In this document: positions 33,943 through 45,477 of the stretch, in pieces | Numbering within the stretch: the stretch's first letter is position 1 | How the letters are laid out: every line of letters begins with the position of its first letter | Assembly: GCA_027946365.1 (NCBI GenBank) | Contig: JAPEUQ010000018.1 | Location: 496,001 to 560,000 of the forward strand | Source of the DNA: Kalmusia sp. IMI 367209 | Lineage: Eukaryota > Ascomycota > Dothideomycetes > Pleosporales > Didymosphaeriaceae | Direction of reading: 5' to 3' | DNA length: 64,000 bases | Position numbers and translations under genes: made by a program | The notes under the pieces: model-generated | What the model was told of the DNA's origin: nothing | Database searches by the model: none | Seen by the model: the letters and a program-made list of their open reading frames with translations, nothing else

Positions 33943-35081
33943 TCCCGGGGCACCACCGCTACAGAACGTTTATATAGGATCGAATAGGGAGGATCTGGAG
34001 CTGACGTATGGATGGCGCGTCGAGTGTGAACAGCGAAGGAACATGGTAGGTGGGCGCGTTGCCGCGGACATGTCGGGCTGGACTTAAGAACGGAAATGCA
34101 CCAGGTGGCGGTCGAAAAATCGGACCGGTCAGTCAATCTGCCCGGACTCCCGTCCTTTTCAGATCTAGGAACTGGTAGGGTACACGGCTCGCAAATGATA
34201 AAGGTTTTACCTAGCTTGATCTAGATAACAGTGTGCGCAACCATTCTTACATTTCATTTTATATGCGCTTGACATGTTTGTACGTGCATGACGGCATCGC
34301 CGGCTCTCGTCCGAAGCCGCGGTCAAAGCTCCCAGCACACTCCCGTTCCTTTTCCAATTCACGATCTTCTTCTTTCCAACATCGACTACTCCTCTACGCT
34401 ATCAAAGTTATTTCGATAAGATAGTATGGCGTCCGTGATAAAGCTAGCCTCACAGAACGTCGAACACACCGCAACAGTGACGAGCCAATCAACGCCTGAG
34501 CCGAGACCACACTTCAAGATCAACGCTCAGGACAGCGCAACGTAGTGCAAAGACTCCACGCCGACATCGTCCCGAAGAGAAGCGGCTATAGTGCGAGTAG
34601 AATGGTACAGGAATTCATAAGAGCGTTTCACTGCTTAACGTCATCTATAGACACTGTCATCCTACCTTGCGCACATATTATCATCTTCGAACATAGAATG
34701 TACGCGTAGCGAAGACCTAGTACTGTTACAACACCCACATATGTGTATAAACAAGTGGCTGGGTAGATGAATATAGGGGCAAGGAAAGAAAGTGCTGATA
34801 TAAGAAGGACCTAAGAAAATTACAAGAGATGGAAAGTTAGGTCTCACATCTCTAGATATTTGAGCTTCCCCACAATGCTCGCAAACTGCAAGCCAAGCTG
34901 CTTATTGTCAGATCATCAGCAAATATCGCTCTAGTCTGCGCGGGGTACGCTTACAGCAGGTACACCCGAACCTACAGCAAGAACATTACCTCAGACCCAA
35001 GCATCATACAACCTTTAAAAGCATCCGCTTCTCCCAGCTCCAAGCAACATCATTACCAGCGACCAGCATCGCAGTCAAACA
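33943..35081. other. Divergent intergenic region, hydrolase / RidA
   Basis: 1.1 kb, no supported gene. Nearest to RidA the leader is short and C-rich. Confidence 0.45.
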
Positions 35082-35513
35082 ATGTCCGCCCCCAGACCCA
35101 CCTACTTCGACCCTCCGACTAACCCCGCCTTCGCCCCCACCTACTCCCAAATTTCGAGCATACCAGTCTCCCCCACATCCACTCTGATCTCCATCGCCGG
35201 TCAAATAGGATACGATGCCGCCACGCAAACCATCCCGCCTACTCTCGGCGAGCAAGTCACGCTCGCGTGCGCCAACGTCGACAAATGTCTCGAAGCAGCG
35301 GGCGCCACGAAAGCAGACATCGTGCAGGTACGGCAGTACGTTGTAGATCTGCTACGAGGAGGCAAGGGACCGGATCCCGAAGGACCGAAGAGGTACGCCG
35401 AGTGGATGGGCGGATTGAAGCCGCCGAGCACGCGCTTGGGGGTACAAGCGCTCGCAAAGGCCGAACTAGTGTACGAGATTGAAGTCGTAGCTGTAGTGCA
35501 CCGCTCGTCATGA
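35082..35513 (+). CDS. RidA/YjgF/Yer057c family protein
   Basis: 143 residues, no intron. The RidA fold signatures are present: LISIAGQIGYD (strand and loop with Gly), EQVTLACANVDKCLEAAGAT, RQYVVDL, and the active-site strand STRLGVQALAKAELVYEIEVVAVV with the conserved Arg and the late Glu. Family members hydrolyse reactive 2-aminoacrylate and other enamine/imine intermediates to keto acids, protecting PLP enzymes; some act in other pathways. It is slightly longer at the N terminus than bacterial RidA and lacks an obvious mitochondrial signal. It is convergent with the Cys-rich gene. Confidence 0.9.
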   Translation: MSAPRPTYFDPPTNPAFAPTYSQISSIPVSPTSTLISIAGQIGYDAATQTIPPTLGEQVTLACANVDKCLEAAGATKADIVQVRQYVVDLLRGGKGPDPEGPKRYAEWMGGLKPPSTRLGVQALAKAELVYEIEVVAVVHRSS

Positions 35514-35561
35514 CACCCATGATCAAAATCCGAAGCCAGAATTACACACGTTTATTTCCAA

Positions 35562-36134
35562 CTACGCATCGGTCACGATTTGCTCGTTCGACTTGTCTTG
35601 ATGTTGGTTCTCCTTCGCGCTCTTCTTCTCGGCCTTCTTGCGCGCCCTCTCCTTGGCTTTTTCTTGTATCGAGCCGGGGCAGCAGGAAGTGCACATGGGT
35701 CCTTCCTCCACCTTGAATCATCCCCGTCAGTCAGCAAATTCACACTGTGAGTATCGGATCGTACGAACCGTTCCCGTGTCACCCAATATAAAGCACGCGG
35801 TACACAAGGTGCAGCCCGAAACGCAGTAAGCGCACGTCAGAAATGGACAGCAAGGTATCACCAGCGCTCTCCTCCATGCTGTCGCCCGTTTTTCCGCCGC
35901 GGTTGGCTTGGGGTTCATTGAAGGTAAGTCTTGGGGAGTGTAGCTCATGCGCTCCTTGTTGGCATGGGGGGTTGCGTCTGGAGGGTGTGTGGGGGCATCG
36001 GTGTTTGGTTGTTTGGGAGAATCAGGACTTGGCTGCCTAGAGTCGGTCATTGGGGGTCTTTTATCGGCGGTGGGAAGGCCAGGTGTGGAAATAGGTGAGA
36101 TGGAGGGGGATCTTGATCTCGGTTGTGAAGCCAT
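35562..36134 (-). CDS. Small Cys-rich fungal protein, two exons
   Basis: Exons 36134-35769 and 35711-35562 give 171 residues (the intron starts GTTCGT, a weak donor, but both sides stay in phase). The N-terminal ~85 residues are Ser/Pro-rich and probably disordered. A compact cysteine-dense block follows (CCPFLTCAYCVSGCTLCTACF, read in parts), continued across the splice by MCTSCCPG. The end is a Lys/Glu-rich charged helix (KAKERARKKAEKK). The cysteine block is partly hydrophobic, so membrane association or palmitoylation is conceivable. No known domain is recognised; resemblance to PLAC8-type Cys-rich proteins is superficial. Confidence 0.65.
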
Positions 36135-37965
36135 TGAATTAATTGTTTACACTGGTGAGTGAAAGAACGAGGATTTGATTTTGGAGTGTTTGGGTAAGTT
36201 TTCTACATATACAGTAATGCTTTGGTTTTCAAGGCGAATCTTGTTTCCATCTTTCCTCCGCTTCGAAATGGGGATCATGCTGTGCGACGTCAGAAGGCGA
36301 CTGAAAACAGCTCAAAATGGTACGCGATCTGCGAGGTGATAGAGAAGCGAACGAGAATCCATCCTAGTGCAGCATCAATAAGCAGCGCTAGGCTGGTCGT
36401 GCAGCAGCAAAACCGTAGTGGCATCAAACCTGTGAAGGAGCCCTGTACTGGAAGCATCGTCCGATAGTGCATGGCATGTTGGCATGCAATAAGTGCTGGT
36501 GATGTTGGTTCACACGATGCATGACGTCATAGCAGGTGAGTGCATCGCGATCCAATTGTGGATAGTGAAGGCCTCAAAGAAGATTGATGAAAGTGATCTT
36601 GATTGTTGCACTCATTGCCCCGACGCGACGATTCCCTTTCTCAATGGATGTTGCTTGAGTCATCGCCTTCTTCACATGAGGCTCGATATCGTCCTCGATG
36701 ACGGCAGGTGCGGACAACGACTGTTGAGTTCGTCGACACTTGAAATGTGGCCACAGCGATTGTCGCTGACCTCGACATCGCTGTAATGTGGGTCGCAGAC
36801 TTATAACAGTGGATCGCAAAGTGAGAGCGCGGGCACGGTCCAACGCACGGCGCACTAGCGACTAGTTGACAGTGAATAAAAGACCCGCCTAGTCCGCATT
36901 GGGCTTGTATCCTTTCAGTGACGAGATGACCAGCAGATACCACAGCTGTAGCACAGCAGTTTGAAGGCCGCTCTTGCCCTGTTATCGTATGGAACTCGCT
37001 TCTAACGAGTCCTCGAATGCAGCAAAAAGCAAATTGTTATTCCAAAAGGCTGTTGAACCAATTGCAAATGCCGAATAGTATACACTTCGGCCACAGCGAG
37101 GATTGATACACTTGTGAACAGAGTCTCGAAAAGGGCCACGTTCCTGATGGAATGATTCATGGATGAATCACGCCACCTCAATGAACCATTACCCATGGTA
37201 GAAGATGCCACACGCAATTAGGAGATGGCGCAGCAGGTACGCCGTCATCGGTGGTGAAAACATGACCAGCTCCGTCCCACGGTTGAAGGTTGGCAGAAAT
37301 CTTGTGGGTCGCCGAGATTGCGAAAATAAGGAAGTCACGAGGGTGCGAAGAAGTTGGGAAAGGCGCTGCTCGGTCCAGTGCCACGGTTCGAAGGTCGTTG
37401 CCACTTCTCACGACATCATTCACACCTTCCACATTCCAAAGATTGCAGCAATCAACGAAGCCATTGCGAAACCACTGCCCAGCTCAATGGCCGTGTTTTG
37501 CGGGTCGTTGGTGCCCCTCACTAAAACACTCCACCCTCCACCATCCTCCAGCCTCAACCTCGACGCAATGAACAACCCAAATGTCTCTTTGCATGAATCC
37601 CCGAACAGGACAGTGGGCCTAGAGTGCGTCTACGATTTTGTAAGTAGAGCGAATGATTCGAGTTGACATTCGGACGGCAGGTCAAGCTCTGCGAGACGGT
37701 GACGTCTACGTCCTCTCAACAAACCTTATCGAGCATTCAAACGCTTGTGGGACCGCTGTCGACTTCAAGTATAAATAGCAGCCATAGGTCGACCGGTAGA
37801 CTGTACTCTCCTCAGCCTCAGCCTCTTCCGATCTGAAGTCATATCCGCAGGTGAGCATCAATCCTTCTTCCTGGGTTCCCCTACCCTTGACTGGGAATGA
37901 CATGATCACAGTTCGACACCGGACTCGAATTGCTCTTTCTATCTTTCAAGTACCCCGTGATCAAG
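36135..37965. other. Intergenic, 1.8 kb
   Basis: Several chance frames (for example 37205-37666) without signatures. No repeats recognised. Confidence 0.4.
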
Positions 37966-39688
37966 ATGACGACCACGGCAAGCAACGACATTCAAAGCTC
38001 TTCGAATGTCGAAGAACGCAAAAAAGAAAACACAAGAGCAGTTGATTCGTGGAGCAAGCGCAAGTTCAGCTCAGTACGATCATTCTTCAAGGATGGCCGG
38101 CAACGGCCGGCCGTTTCTGAGAACCAATCGCAAGAGAAAGGTGCGTATCCATGAAGTGTCCCGCTTAAGATTCTATCGAAGGAAGATAGATTGTTGTAAT
38201 CATTTGACAAAGCGGGAACGTGCTAACAGTGCTACGCTTGCAGTATCAGCAGACAGTAAAACTGTTGATCACGTTGAGGAGCTCTTTCTACAGATTGCCT
38301 CTAACAGTCTTCTCGATACTCTTCACGGAAATAAAATACCAACTAGTACACTCTCACCTAGCATCGCTTTCTTCGTCTCCGAGTTATCGGAAGGTATGCT
38401 ATTAAGTAATAGTAGTAAAAAAAGCAAAGTACAAGCGCTTAGAGAAGAGCATGCAACCAGCAGTCTACCACAAACAACGTCATCGGCCCTAACGGAGTAC
38501 GCAGTGGAAGTTGAACGAGATGCAAGCTACCCCGTACCGTTCGTACTTCTACACGGCGAACTCCTCGATGCTTTTGCTCAAGCCAGGATCTTGGAGCACA
38601 ACAAATCAAGAAGAGTGAAGTGGTGCAAAGGATGTGCACAACACGCAGAAGACGTTACGATCGTAGTGGGCGTATTAGATGTGGAGCATCTACCGGATAG
38701 ACCTTTCGTTCCTCTTCCGTTTCTGAAGAAGCATTTGGAAATCAAAGACGTTGATGACGAAGCCACTACCTCAAGAGGAGTGATGTGGGGTAGTATACCC
38801 GAAAAGGCAATACGGGGGATTCTACCATGGTCTGGAGTCATGAGTGGTATAATCGCTAAAGAATGCTTTCCTCCCCTACTCGAGGACCCCGGCCGTCTAC
38901 TCAATCTCGGTCCTTATGCCGACCGTCCAGAGCTGCAAGCACTCCTGAAACCGGCACATCTGCGTAGATACTGGCTCACCAAGTCAGTGCGCTCGGATCT
39001 CTCTCCCGAACGAATATTCCTCGCTCTCTGGAATCAGTTCTCCTTTGACATCGAAGAAGAGTGCACAAAGCAGCTAGCGGTGGCATTATACGGTTGGACT
39101 AAAGGTCACTTTGAGGTTCAAGTCGATGACCAACAATCGTGGATTATACGAAACGAGATAGACAACGTTTATTCAATCTGGGCGGAGTGGCAGGACAATA
39201 GGTCTACTTGTCATCGGGAACCCTATGACATGTCCCAGGTAGCACTCCGACGATACGAAATTTACGTCCAGCCACAGCATCGAAAACCGAGTGCTCAATA
39301 CGTCGACGAGCGTACATTCTCAGAGAACCAGAGACGACCACCTATTAAGGCAGTCCTGGACCAAGACAAGGCAAAGTGGATCTTCGATGAAAACAAAGCG
39401 GAAAACATGAAGATCCCAGCAGTAAATTCCTGCTGGACACTGACGAATGACTCGCAAGACCAATCCCAACGAATAGACTCGCCCCAACGATCCTTTTCGG
39501 AGAAGAGCGATAGAAGTGAAGGTACAGAGACCAATTTGATATCGAAGAGCGGAGAGAACACGATGACGTCTAAAATTCCGCGACCACCACCAATTGCTCT
39601 GACTCTGTTACCTCGACGAATTGTCCAGACTTCGCAACCTTCACAAAAATCCAAAATCCAAGGGCCGTCAAATTCCAAGGTTCGGTGA
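37966..39688 (+). CDS. Uncharacterised 539-residue protein, two exons
   Basis: Exons 37966-38140 and 38244-39688 (donor GTGCGT, acceptor TTGCAG) join in phase. I do not recognise the family. There is no signal peptide or membrane helix. The N terminus is basic (SWSKRKFSSVRSFF) after a Ser/Thr-rich start. The middle ~330 residues look like a folded alpha/beta domain rich in aromatic and acidic residues, with a C..C pair in WCKGCAQHAED. The last ~120 residues are Ser/Pro/Lys-rich and probably disordered. The length of the frame and clean splice signals support a real gene; function is unknown. Confidence 0.7.
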
Positions 39689-40289
39689 GCTTCTTCGTAG
39701 GGGTTGTTGCAGGAACGGAAGCGGGACTCCATCAACGACCGGAGGTCGGTGGGGGGTACTAGGGAACGAGCCTGTACGCTTGTACGTTTCACGTGTTCTT
39801 TGCCAGCATTGGAACATTGATAGCTTGGAGTGGTCCATAGGGGATGCATCAGATATGAGTAGATAGCGAAGGTCCCGCACCATCTAGAAAGAACTTAGTT
39901 TATTGTTGAAGAAGATGACCATTGATCAAAGCAAAATGCGTGTTTGAATTGTAAAGTTTTGCTTTTGCACTTCACGAACTGTGATGGCGGCTGGGAAGGG
40001 TAGTGAGGTAACCTTGGTTTCGCGAAGCTTTGTTTAAGCTCAATACTTGTTGCCATTCAGCAGCCACGAAAAGACTAAAGTTGAAAATGATCAAGCCGTG
40101 ATAAGAAGCTCGTGGCCGGCCCTGTTGGGAGTAGAAGATTCGCTAGGCCTGTTACGACGGCTCGCTTAGCCACGGCACATGTGCACGTCCACCGACGAAA
40201 AGCCAACAAGAAAAACGCACCATCCTTCTGACGCACATGGCACTTCAAAACTCTGATCACCCTCTCGATGCGAAGGCGACAAAAAGAAA
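39689..40289. other. Intergenic
   Basis: 3' region of the 539-residue gene, then downstream flank of the tRNA. On the minus strand the tRNA is followed by TTTCTTTTTG, a T-rich Pol III stop signal (plus-strand ...caaaaagaaac, 40280-40290). Confidence 0.45.
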
Positions 40290-40382
40290 CGACCTACGCA
40301 GGACTCGAACCTGCAACCTTGGCCTAGCAGCTGCTGTAAGCAACCGTAGGAGGGCCACGCGCTACCATTGCGCCAGCAGGCC
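40290..40382 (-). tRNA. tRNA-Arg(CCT) with a 21-nt intron
   Basis: On the minus strand the acceptor stem GGCCTGC pairs with GTAGGTC (two G-T wobbles) and the discriminator is G. The D arm is GCGC/GCGC around AATGGTA (A box TGGCGCAATGG), and the T arm is GCAGG-TTCGAGT-CCTGC (B box GGTTCGAGTCC). The anticodon stem TGGCC/GGCCA holds loop C-T-CCT-A, then a 21-base intron after position 37, then A38. Removing it leaves a normal 72-base tRNA with anticodon CCT, decoding AGG arginine. Intron at 37/38 is the standard eukaryotic site. Confidence 0.9.
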
Positions 40383-41000
40383 TTGCATCTCTCGGAGATA
40401 GCTGACTTGATGGAAATTCGGAGCTGGCCGAAATATATGTGCTCGATACGACAGTCGAGAGGAGCAGGGAACGATACCTCCCGCAATCATGGCGTGTGCA
40501 CAAGCAGCAAATATGAGTCACCGCCGCGTTATCCGTGGCGTGGGGCGTTGGCGCCATCGGCGATGAGTCGGCCGCTAGGGGTGTGTGTGCCCTGCCGCCT
40601 CTCCGACGGATGGTAGAACTTCGACATCCCACGAGAACAATTTCTTACGACTTTGAAGAACACCGTTCAATCGTATACCTGCTGAAAACATGTCCACTAG
40701 AGTGTTGTGTCAATTGCAAGAAGATGCCATCGCAACATCCAGGTGCTCGTACAGGCCCTCCCGAATACGATGAAAGGTTTGCTGCTATCCCAATTTAGCA
40801 AGGAAGGTTCCACTTATTTACTACATCATCATCCAGAGTGCTTGAAGCAATCCCTCACATTCGGATGACCAGTACCTGCGATCCACAAAGTCGACCGGAA
40901 CAAGCGTAGTGCAAGTATTAGGATACAAAAACGACTTTAGGCTTGAAGACATTCTTCCCAAATACCACAAACCAGATACTCTCGCGCCTACTGGACCAAT
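40383..41000. other. Intergenic
   Basis: Upstream flank of the tRNA gene and 3' end of the next gene. Short frames only. Confidence 0.4.
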
Positions 41001-42054
41001 TCATCTCTTTCGAGCTTGCGGTGGACGCGCAATGTCTACATCCACTTCTGAGTGCGGATGGCTCGAAGCAGATCCAGATCGAGGAAGAACAACCGTCTCG
41101 TAATACATATTCACGTAGAGGACCCGAACAATCGCGGCCAACCCAATAACGAACGGAATCGTCTGACAAACCCCTGAAAGCGAATTAACACCTTTGATTT
41201 CGTTCCAAGAGACCGTAAGCTCGGTGGCGACGATGACAGCGAGCGCAATCACAACCCTGATCCAGACATCGAGATTCTGCAGGAACTCGATGTGCAACCT
41301 CTTGGGCCTCCGCGCTCGCGCTCCCGGATCCGGAAAGCCGGCCATGGCTCGTAGCTTCAAGAGGAGGATGTACAGGCAGACCAGCCCTAGCCAGAAGTAC
41401 ATCAGGGCATGCAGGACGACTGAGACCTTGCTGTTGAGGCGCACCTGGCCGAAGACGAAGCCGTATTGTTGGCAGTTGCGATGGTCGAGGTCTGGCACGC
41501 GATCAAACCAGAACCAGTACTGAAACACCAGGATGCCGATGAGGAGGATGAAGCTCAGGTTCGCGGAGACGGCCCCGAGATTCACGCGCGGATATCGTGT
41601 CGGGTCCTGCGCGGCCACAAGCCAGGAATTAGAAGGTCACGACTCATCACGGACGCGCACGACTTCCCGATCCATAGGCCAACAGCTACTAACTTTCTAA
41701 GTGTAGTCGTGTAGCTTCGATATATGGAATGCAACGGTTACTTACCCAGTAGGGATCGCATGCTGTCAACAATCGCCAAATATATATCGGTACCAGCACC
41801 AGATAGACACCAAACATGAGCAGAAGCACAATGTACGTCTCGACTGGCTCGAGGCTGTATACATCATTTGCCGTTGAGATGATTAGAGCAAGAAACGCCG
41901 CCGCGACGAATAAGTCGTTAGAGAAAGTCAAGCTCCTGATCTCCGAAGGCGCCATTATGCGCGCCAGGATCGCCCCAACCCACTGGAAATAGAATCCCAG
42001 CCGGATCCCCAGCCCATACATGTCGCTCTTGCCCTCGAACTTGCAAACAGCCAT
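41001..42054 (-). CDS. Multi-pass membrane protein of unknown function, two exons
   Basis: Exons 42054-41746 and 41606-41001 (donor GTAAGT, junction DPYW-DPTRYP) give 304 residues. About seven hydrophobic helices are visible: GFYFQWVGAIL, FVAAAFLALII, IVLLLMFGVYLVLVPIYIW, FILLIGILVFQYWFWF, LMYFWLGLVCLYILLL, VVIALAVIVATEL and TIPFVIGLAAIV. A cytosolic or lumenal loop with NCQQYGFVFG follows the fourth helix. The last ~30 residues are polar. I know similar anonymous fungal membrane proteins, but no assigned activity; it is not an MFS or rhodopsin-domain protein. Confidence 0.75.
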
Positions 42055-43239
42055 TGTTTCAGGCGATTATCGAAGGGTGGTTGTGATGATGATGATGCTC
42101 AGCATGGTCGGCTGGGGAAGCTTTCGGGGTGGGGCATCTTTGTGGGGGCAGGCTGAACGCCCGGTGAACGCATGCTGTGCGCTGTACGCTGCGCCCACGT
42201 TTAGCCCGCAGATGCAGCCATGATACGATGCGACGTGAGAGGAGCTGGGGACGGTGATTGGGGGCCACGTGTTGGGCAGAGGGTGGAGGAGCGAGGGTAC
42301 GAAAGCGGTTAGTCGCGGTCTTGCGTCACTTAGGCCGCCAAAGTTTGTGGGGTTCCTCTTATAACAACTCATCATCCTTCATGCCAGTCAGCGCATGCAT
42401 TCTCATTCATCTCTTTTATCTATTTGCATCAGCAGTGAAGTAAAGGACAGGCGCGCTGACTCGTTCTGGGTAGTTTCGGCACACCAGCGCAGCACCAGGT
42501 TACAAACATGCATATTCAATAGCACTGTGTCAATACACTGGTTCATCCAGGGAGCCCGACCAGCGAGCAGAACGTGAGCTTGCATTCTAATGACCTCTTC
42601 CCTGTGACGTGAAGCTAATATCAATCCAGTTTTGAATTGCGTGTGAACAGATCGTTCTTCGGTGGCACTCTAGCATGACACGGTCTCCATCGTCAAGACA
42701 TAATGCATTAGACGTAGTCACGACTCATCGAATATAAGTTATATCCAGCCTTCGATGTTCAGTCACTGTCCTCCTGTTTCGGTAGTCATCGTCAAAACTT
42801 TGATATGCTGTTTGCTCTTCACTGATTGCCATTGACTCACTATCATTCGTGATATCGGGGCGCTCACTAATTGAGCAGGTTGTTGCTACACGCACGCATT
42901 CTGTCGATTTCATCATTTCCACCTTTTTAGGAACGAACGTGATACCATCGACTTGATAGCGAAACAAAAACCGACTGAAGCACTACCACTGACCATCGTT
43001 CTAGGAGCGGTCATCATGCAAGAAACTTGGCAGCTCGACACACGAGCATCGCAATCAACAACGCATCAGTCTCGTTTGACGATATTCAAGATGCTCTATA
43101 AAACCTAGTAAAGCGCAATCCTGCGCGCCACTACAACGACCTCCCGTCCACGACTACCAAATAAAGAGGCGAAACTGCCATTAGAACCAGCGCAAATCAC
43201 CACACGCGAATACGTGAACCTTGCGTAACTACATCGCCA
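42055..43239. other. Intergenic, divergent
   Basis: 1.2 kb; no supported gene. A TATAAAA near 43095 likely serves the small coiled-coil gene. Confidence 0.4.
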
Positions 43240-43521
43240 ATGTGGAACTATCCCTCTCCCAACCGAACGGCGCCCTATCGAGGCTACAACCACAATTACA
43301 CTGCCCCTTGGCTTCAACGAAGGGGGAACCGCCGCGGTGCCGAACACGCTTCGAACGACATCGAAGAAGCAACGCGGGCTCACGTAAAGGCGGTCCAGAC
43401 ACACGACGATACGAAGGCAGTGTTTGAAGACTGCAAGCAGAAGTATGAAGAGGCGAGGAAGAAGTTGCGCGAGGCGGAGAAAAGATTGGAGCGCGCAAAG
43501 CGGTATGGTTCGGGTTGGTGA
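43240..43521 (+). CDS. Small coiled-coil protein, 93 residues
   Basis: A short complete frame with a TATAAAA about 145 bases upstream. The first ~35 residues are Asn/Tyr/Pro/Arg-rich. The rest is a strongly charged helix with heptad-like spacing (YEEARKKLREAEKRLERAKR) fit for a coiled coil. No intron, no signal peptide. No family is recognised. The skewed, amphipathic composition and promoter element make it more than a chance frame, but expression evidence would be needed to be sure. Confidence 0.5.
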   Translation: MWNYPSPNRTAPYRGYNHNYTAPWLQRRGNRRGAEHASNDIEEATRAHVKAVQTHDDTKAVFEDCKQKYEEARKKLREAEKRLERAKRYGSGW

Positions 43522-44358
43522 CTTGGGATGCTGAATGCTTGGGTTGCTGCTGTTCGCATGTAGCAATGAACATAATGTAGGGTGGCAGTTAATTAGAGTT
43601 GTATGAATGGGACTGTATTGGCTAAGCTATGTTTTCCTAGGGGTGAATAAGGATGGCGACGGCACACATGATTGTACCATTTCTTCACAGCGGAGGTTTT
43701 TCAAGAATGTCAGGAAGTATTCATTCATACAAACTTCAAGACATCGACTGAAAACTGTGAAAAGAAAACGAACCCGCAAACACACCACCAATTCTCGTGA
43801 TGTGTTCGGAAATTGCTACCGTGACCAGTGACTTACTCAAATAGCCAGCAAACAACGACAGTCACCTATTGACTTTCGTACACTAATCACGCAGTCATCA
43901 ACCGCAGCGGCCTACGCTCACAAACTATCCTCCCAATGCTGCGAGTTTCATTCGTCGCAGATCCGCTTGCGCGGTCCTTGAGTTTGAGCCTGAAATTTGC
44001 ACGCTTAAATGGCGGCTTACTGGTCACTACTTTCACGCTGAAGCTGGATCTGGGGTTTAGTGTTGCTGTGCAGTTGGGTACAGCGTTCGCTGATGGCTCA
44101 CAGTTGCTTGGACCGCCATGGGTGATTCTGATGAACTAGATTTTGGTGCTTTTTGTATTGTCCTAAAGACTTGATTAGCTTGGACACGCTTTGGGCAGAG
44201 GGGGAAATAAGATTGATATCAGAGTCTTTTGGGATATATTCGTCTTAATATTTACTCTTAATTCGAAGAAAGACAATATAATGAAGACTACGACTACCGC
44301 TGAGAATACAATGGGATAACATCATTAGCGTACCGACATCCATAGTAACAAAACATCT
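43522..44358. other. Intergenic
   Basis: No supported gene; the 67-codon frame at 43936-44139 lacks features. Confidence 0.4.
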
Positions 44359-45477
44359 TCAAAGGTTAACCACCAGTTTCGAATTCGACACCCCCTTCTT
44401 CACCAGATTCAGCCCTTCCTGCACATACTCCAAACCATGTCCGATTACCTGCGGCTTCGGTGCAGCGACATACTTCCCAGATGCCAGCGCCTCCGGCAAG
44501 AAATGCTCGTAGATGGCGGCTCCTACCTCGTTGGCCATGAGGTCAGATCCGTTGATGAATTTGGCAGACACGCCTCTCAGTCTGCACTTGACCGATGTGG
44601 AGACGTTGAACCAAAGGAAAGTTGCAATAAACGAAACCAACTCGAAGCCCTTCGGCGGCAGACTTTTCGGTTGAGGCAAGCTAGCTTGAGCAATGAACTT
44701 CCGACCTCCTGCGGCGCCGATGATGGGGATGCATGCTTCCAACGATCCGTCTCCAATGGCAATAGCTCCGATGCTCTTCTTGCTCTTGAGCGCTGTGGTG
44801 ATGTCGGCGATTGCAGTGGGGCTGCGATAATCGAAAACCATGCTTGCACCCAAGTCCTTGACATACTCAAAGTTCTTCGGCGAAGCTGTTGCAATGACCT
44901 CATAGCCAGCCGCAACGGCGAGCTGGATTGCATTGCTACCGAGACTGGTGGAACCGCCCCAGACCAGCAGCGTCTCGCCGGTGGCGTTCTTCGCCGTCTT
45001 CGCGGACGGATGGCGCAGCGCGAGATAGTCTTTTTGGAAAAGCCCGCATGCTGCTGTCGAGCATGTCAATGGTAATACGCATGCGTTCTCATACGGAAGG
45101 GACTCGGGGATGGGCGAAACGAGATGCTCGCGTAGGACTACGTATTGCTGGAATGCTCCCTCGCAGGCGCGATTGCTGCGCTTGTCAAGGCTAACTGCGT
45201 GGCCTACTACGCGATCTCCCGTCTTGAAGCGCGTCACTCCGGGGCCAACTTCGACTACTTCACCCGCAACGTCGTCGCCAAGGACGAAGGGGTATTTGAT
45301 CCAATTGAACACCATGTCACCCATAGCTTGGATGATGGCATCGATGATGTTGATCGCCACAGCGTGTGCTCTTATGACCACTTCGCTCTTGCCCGCCGGG
45401 GTGTAGGGTGCACTCTTGACCTCGAGAGTTCCGACACGTTTGCCAGTCTGCCATGCGGCAGTGTTGCTGGGTGCCAT
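44359..45477 (-). CDS. Zinc-type (MDR) alcohol dehydrogenase-like oxidoreductase, ToxD/enoyl-reductase-like
   Basis: An intronless 372-residue frame. The GroES-like N-terminal domain (VVIRAHAVAINIIDAI, PFVLGDDVAGEVVEVGPGV, FKTGDRVVG) is followed by the Rossmann domain with LVWGGSTSLGSNAIQLA, a nucleotide site of the quinone-oxidoreductase type. The catalytic and structural zinc cysteine sets of true alcohol dehydrogenases are missing, so it is a zinc-free, probably NADPH-dependent reductase. Fungal relatives are called ToxD-like or trans-enoyl reductases, but there is no polyketide synthase nearby, so a role in secondary metabolism is not supported. Stress or detoxification reduction is plausible. 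Confidence 0.85.
   Translation of the reverse strand: MAPSNTAAWQTGKRVGTLEVKSAPYTPAGKSEVVIRAHAVAINIIDAIIQAMGDMVFNWIKYPFVLGDDVAGEVVEVGPGVTRFKTGDRVVGHAVSLDKRSNRACEGAFQQYVVLREHLVSPIPESLPYENACVLPLTCSTAACGLFQKDYLALRHPSAKTAKNATGETLLVWGGSTSLGSNAIQLAVAAGYEVIATASPKNFEYVKDLGASMVFDYRSPTAIADITTALKSKKSIGAIAIGDGSLEACIPIIGAAGGRKFIAQASLPQPKSLPPKGFELVSFIATFLWFNVSTSVKCRLRGVSAKFINGSDLMANEVGAAIYEHFLPEALASGKYVAAPKPQVIGHGLEYVQEGLNLVKKGVSNSKLVVNL

Noticed and set aside
37205..37666. 153-codon plus-strand frame
   Set aside because: No signature, no splice partners.
42725..42967. 80-codon minus-strand frame
   Set aside because: Non-ATG start and no supporting exon upstream.
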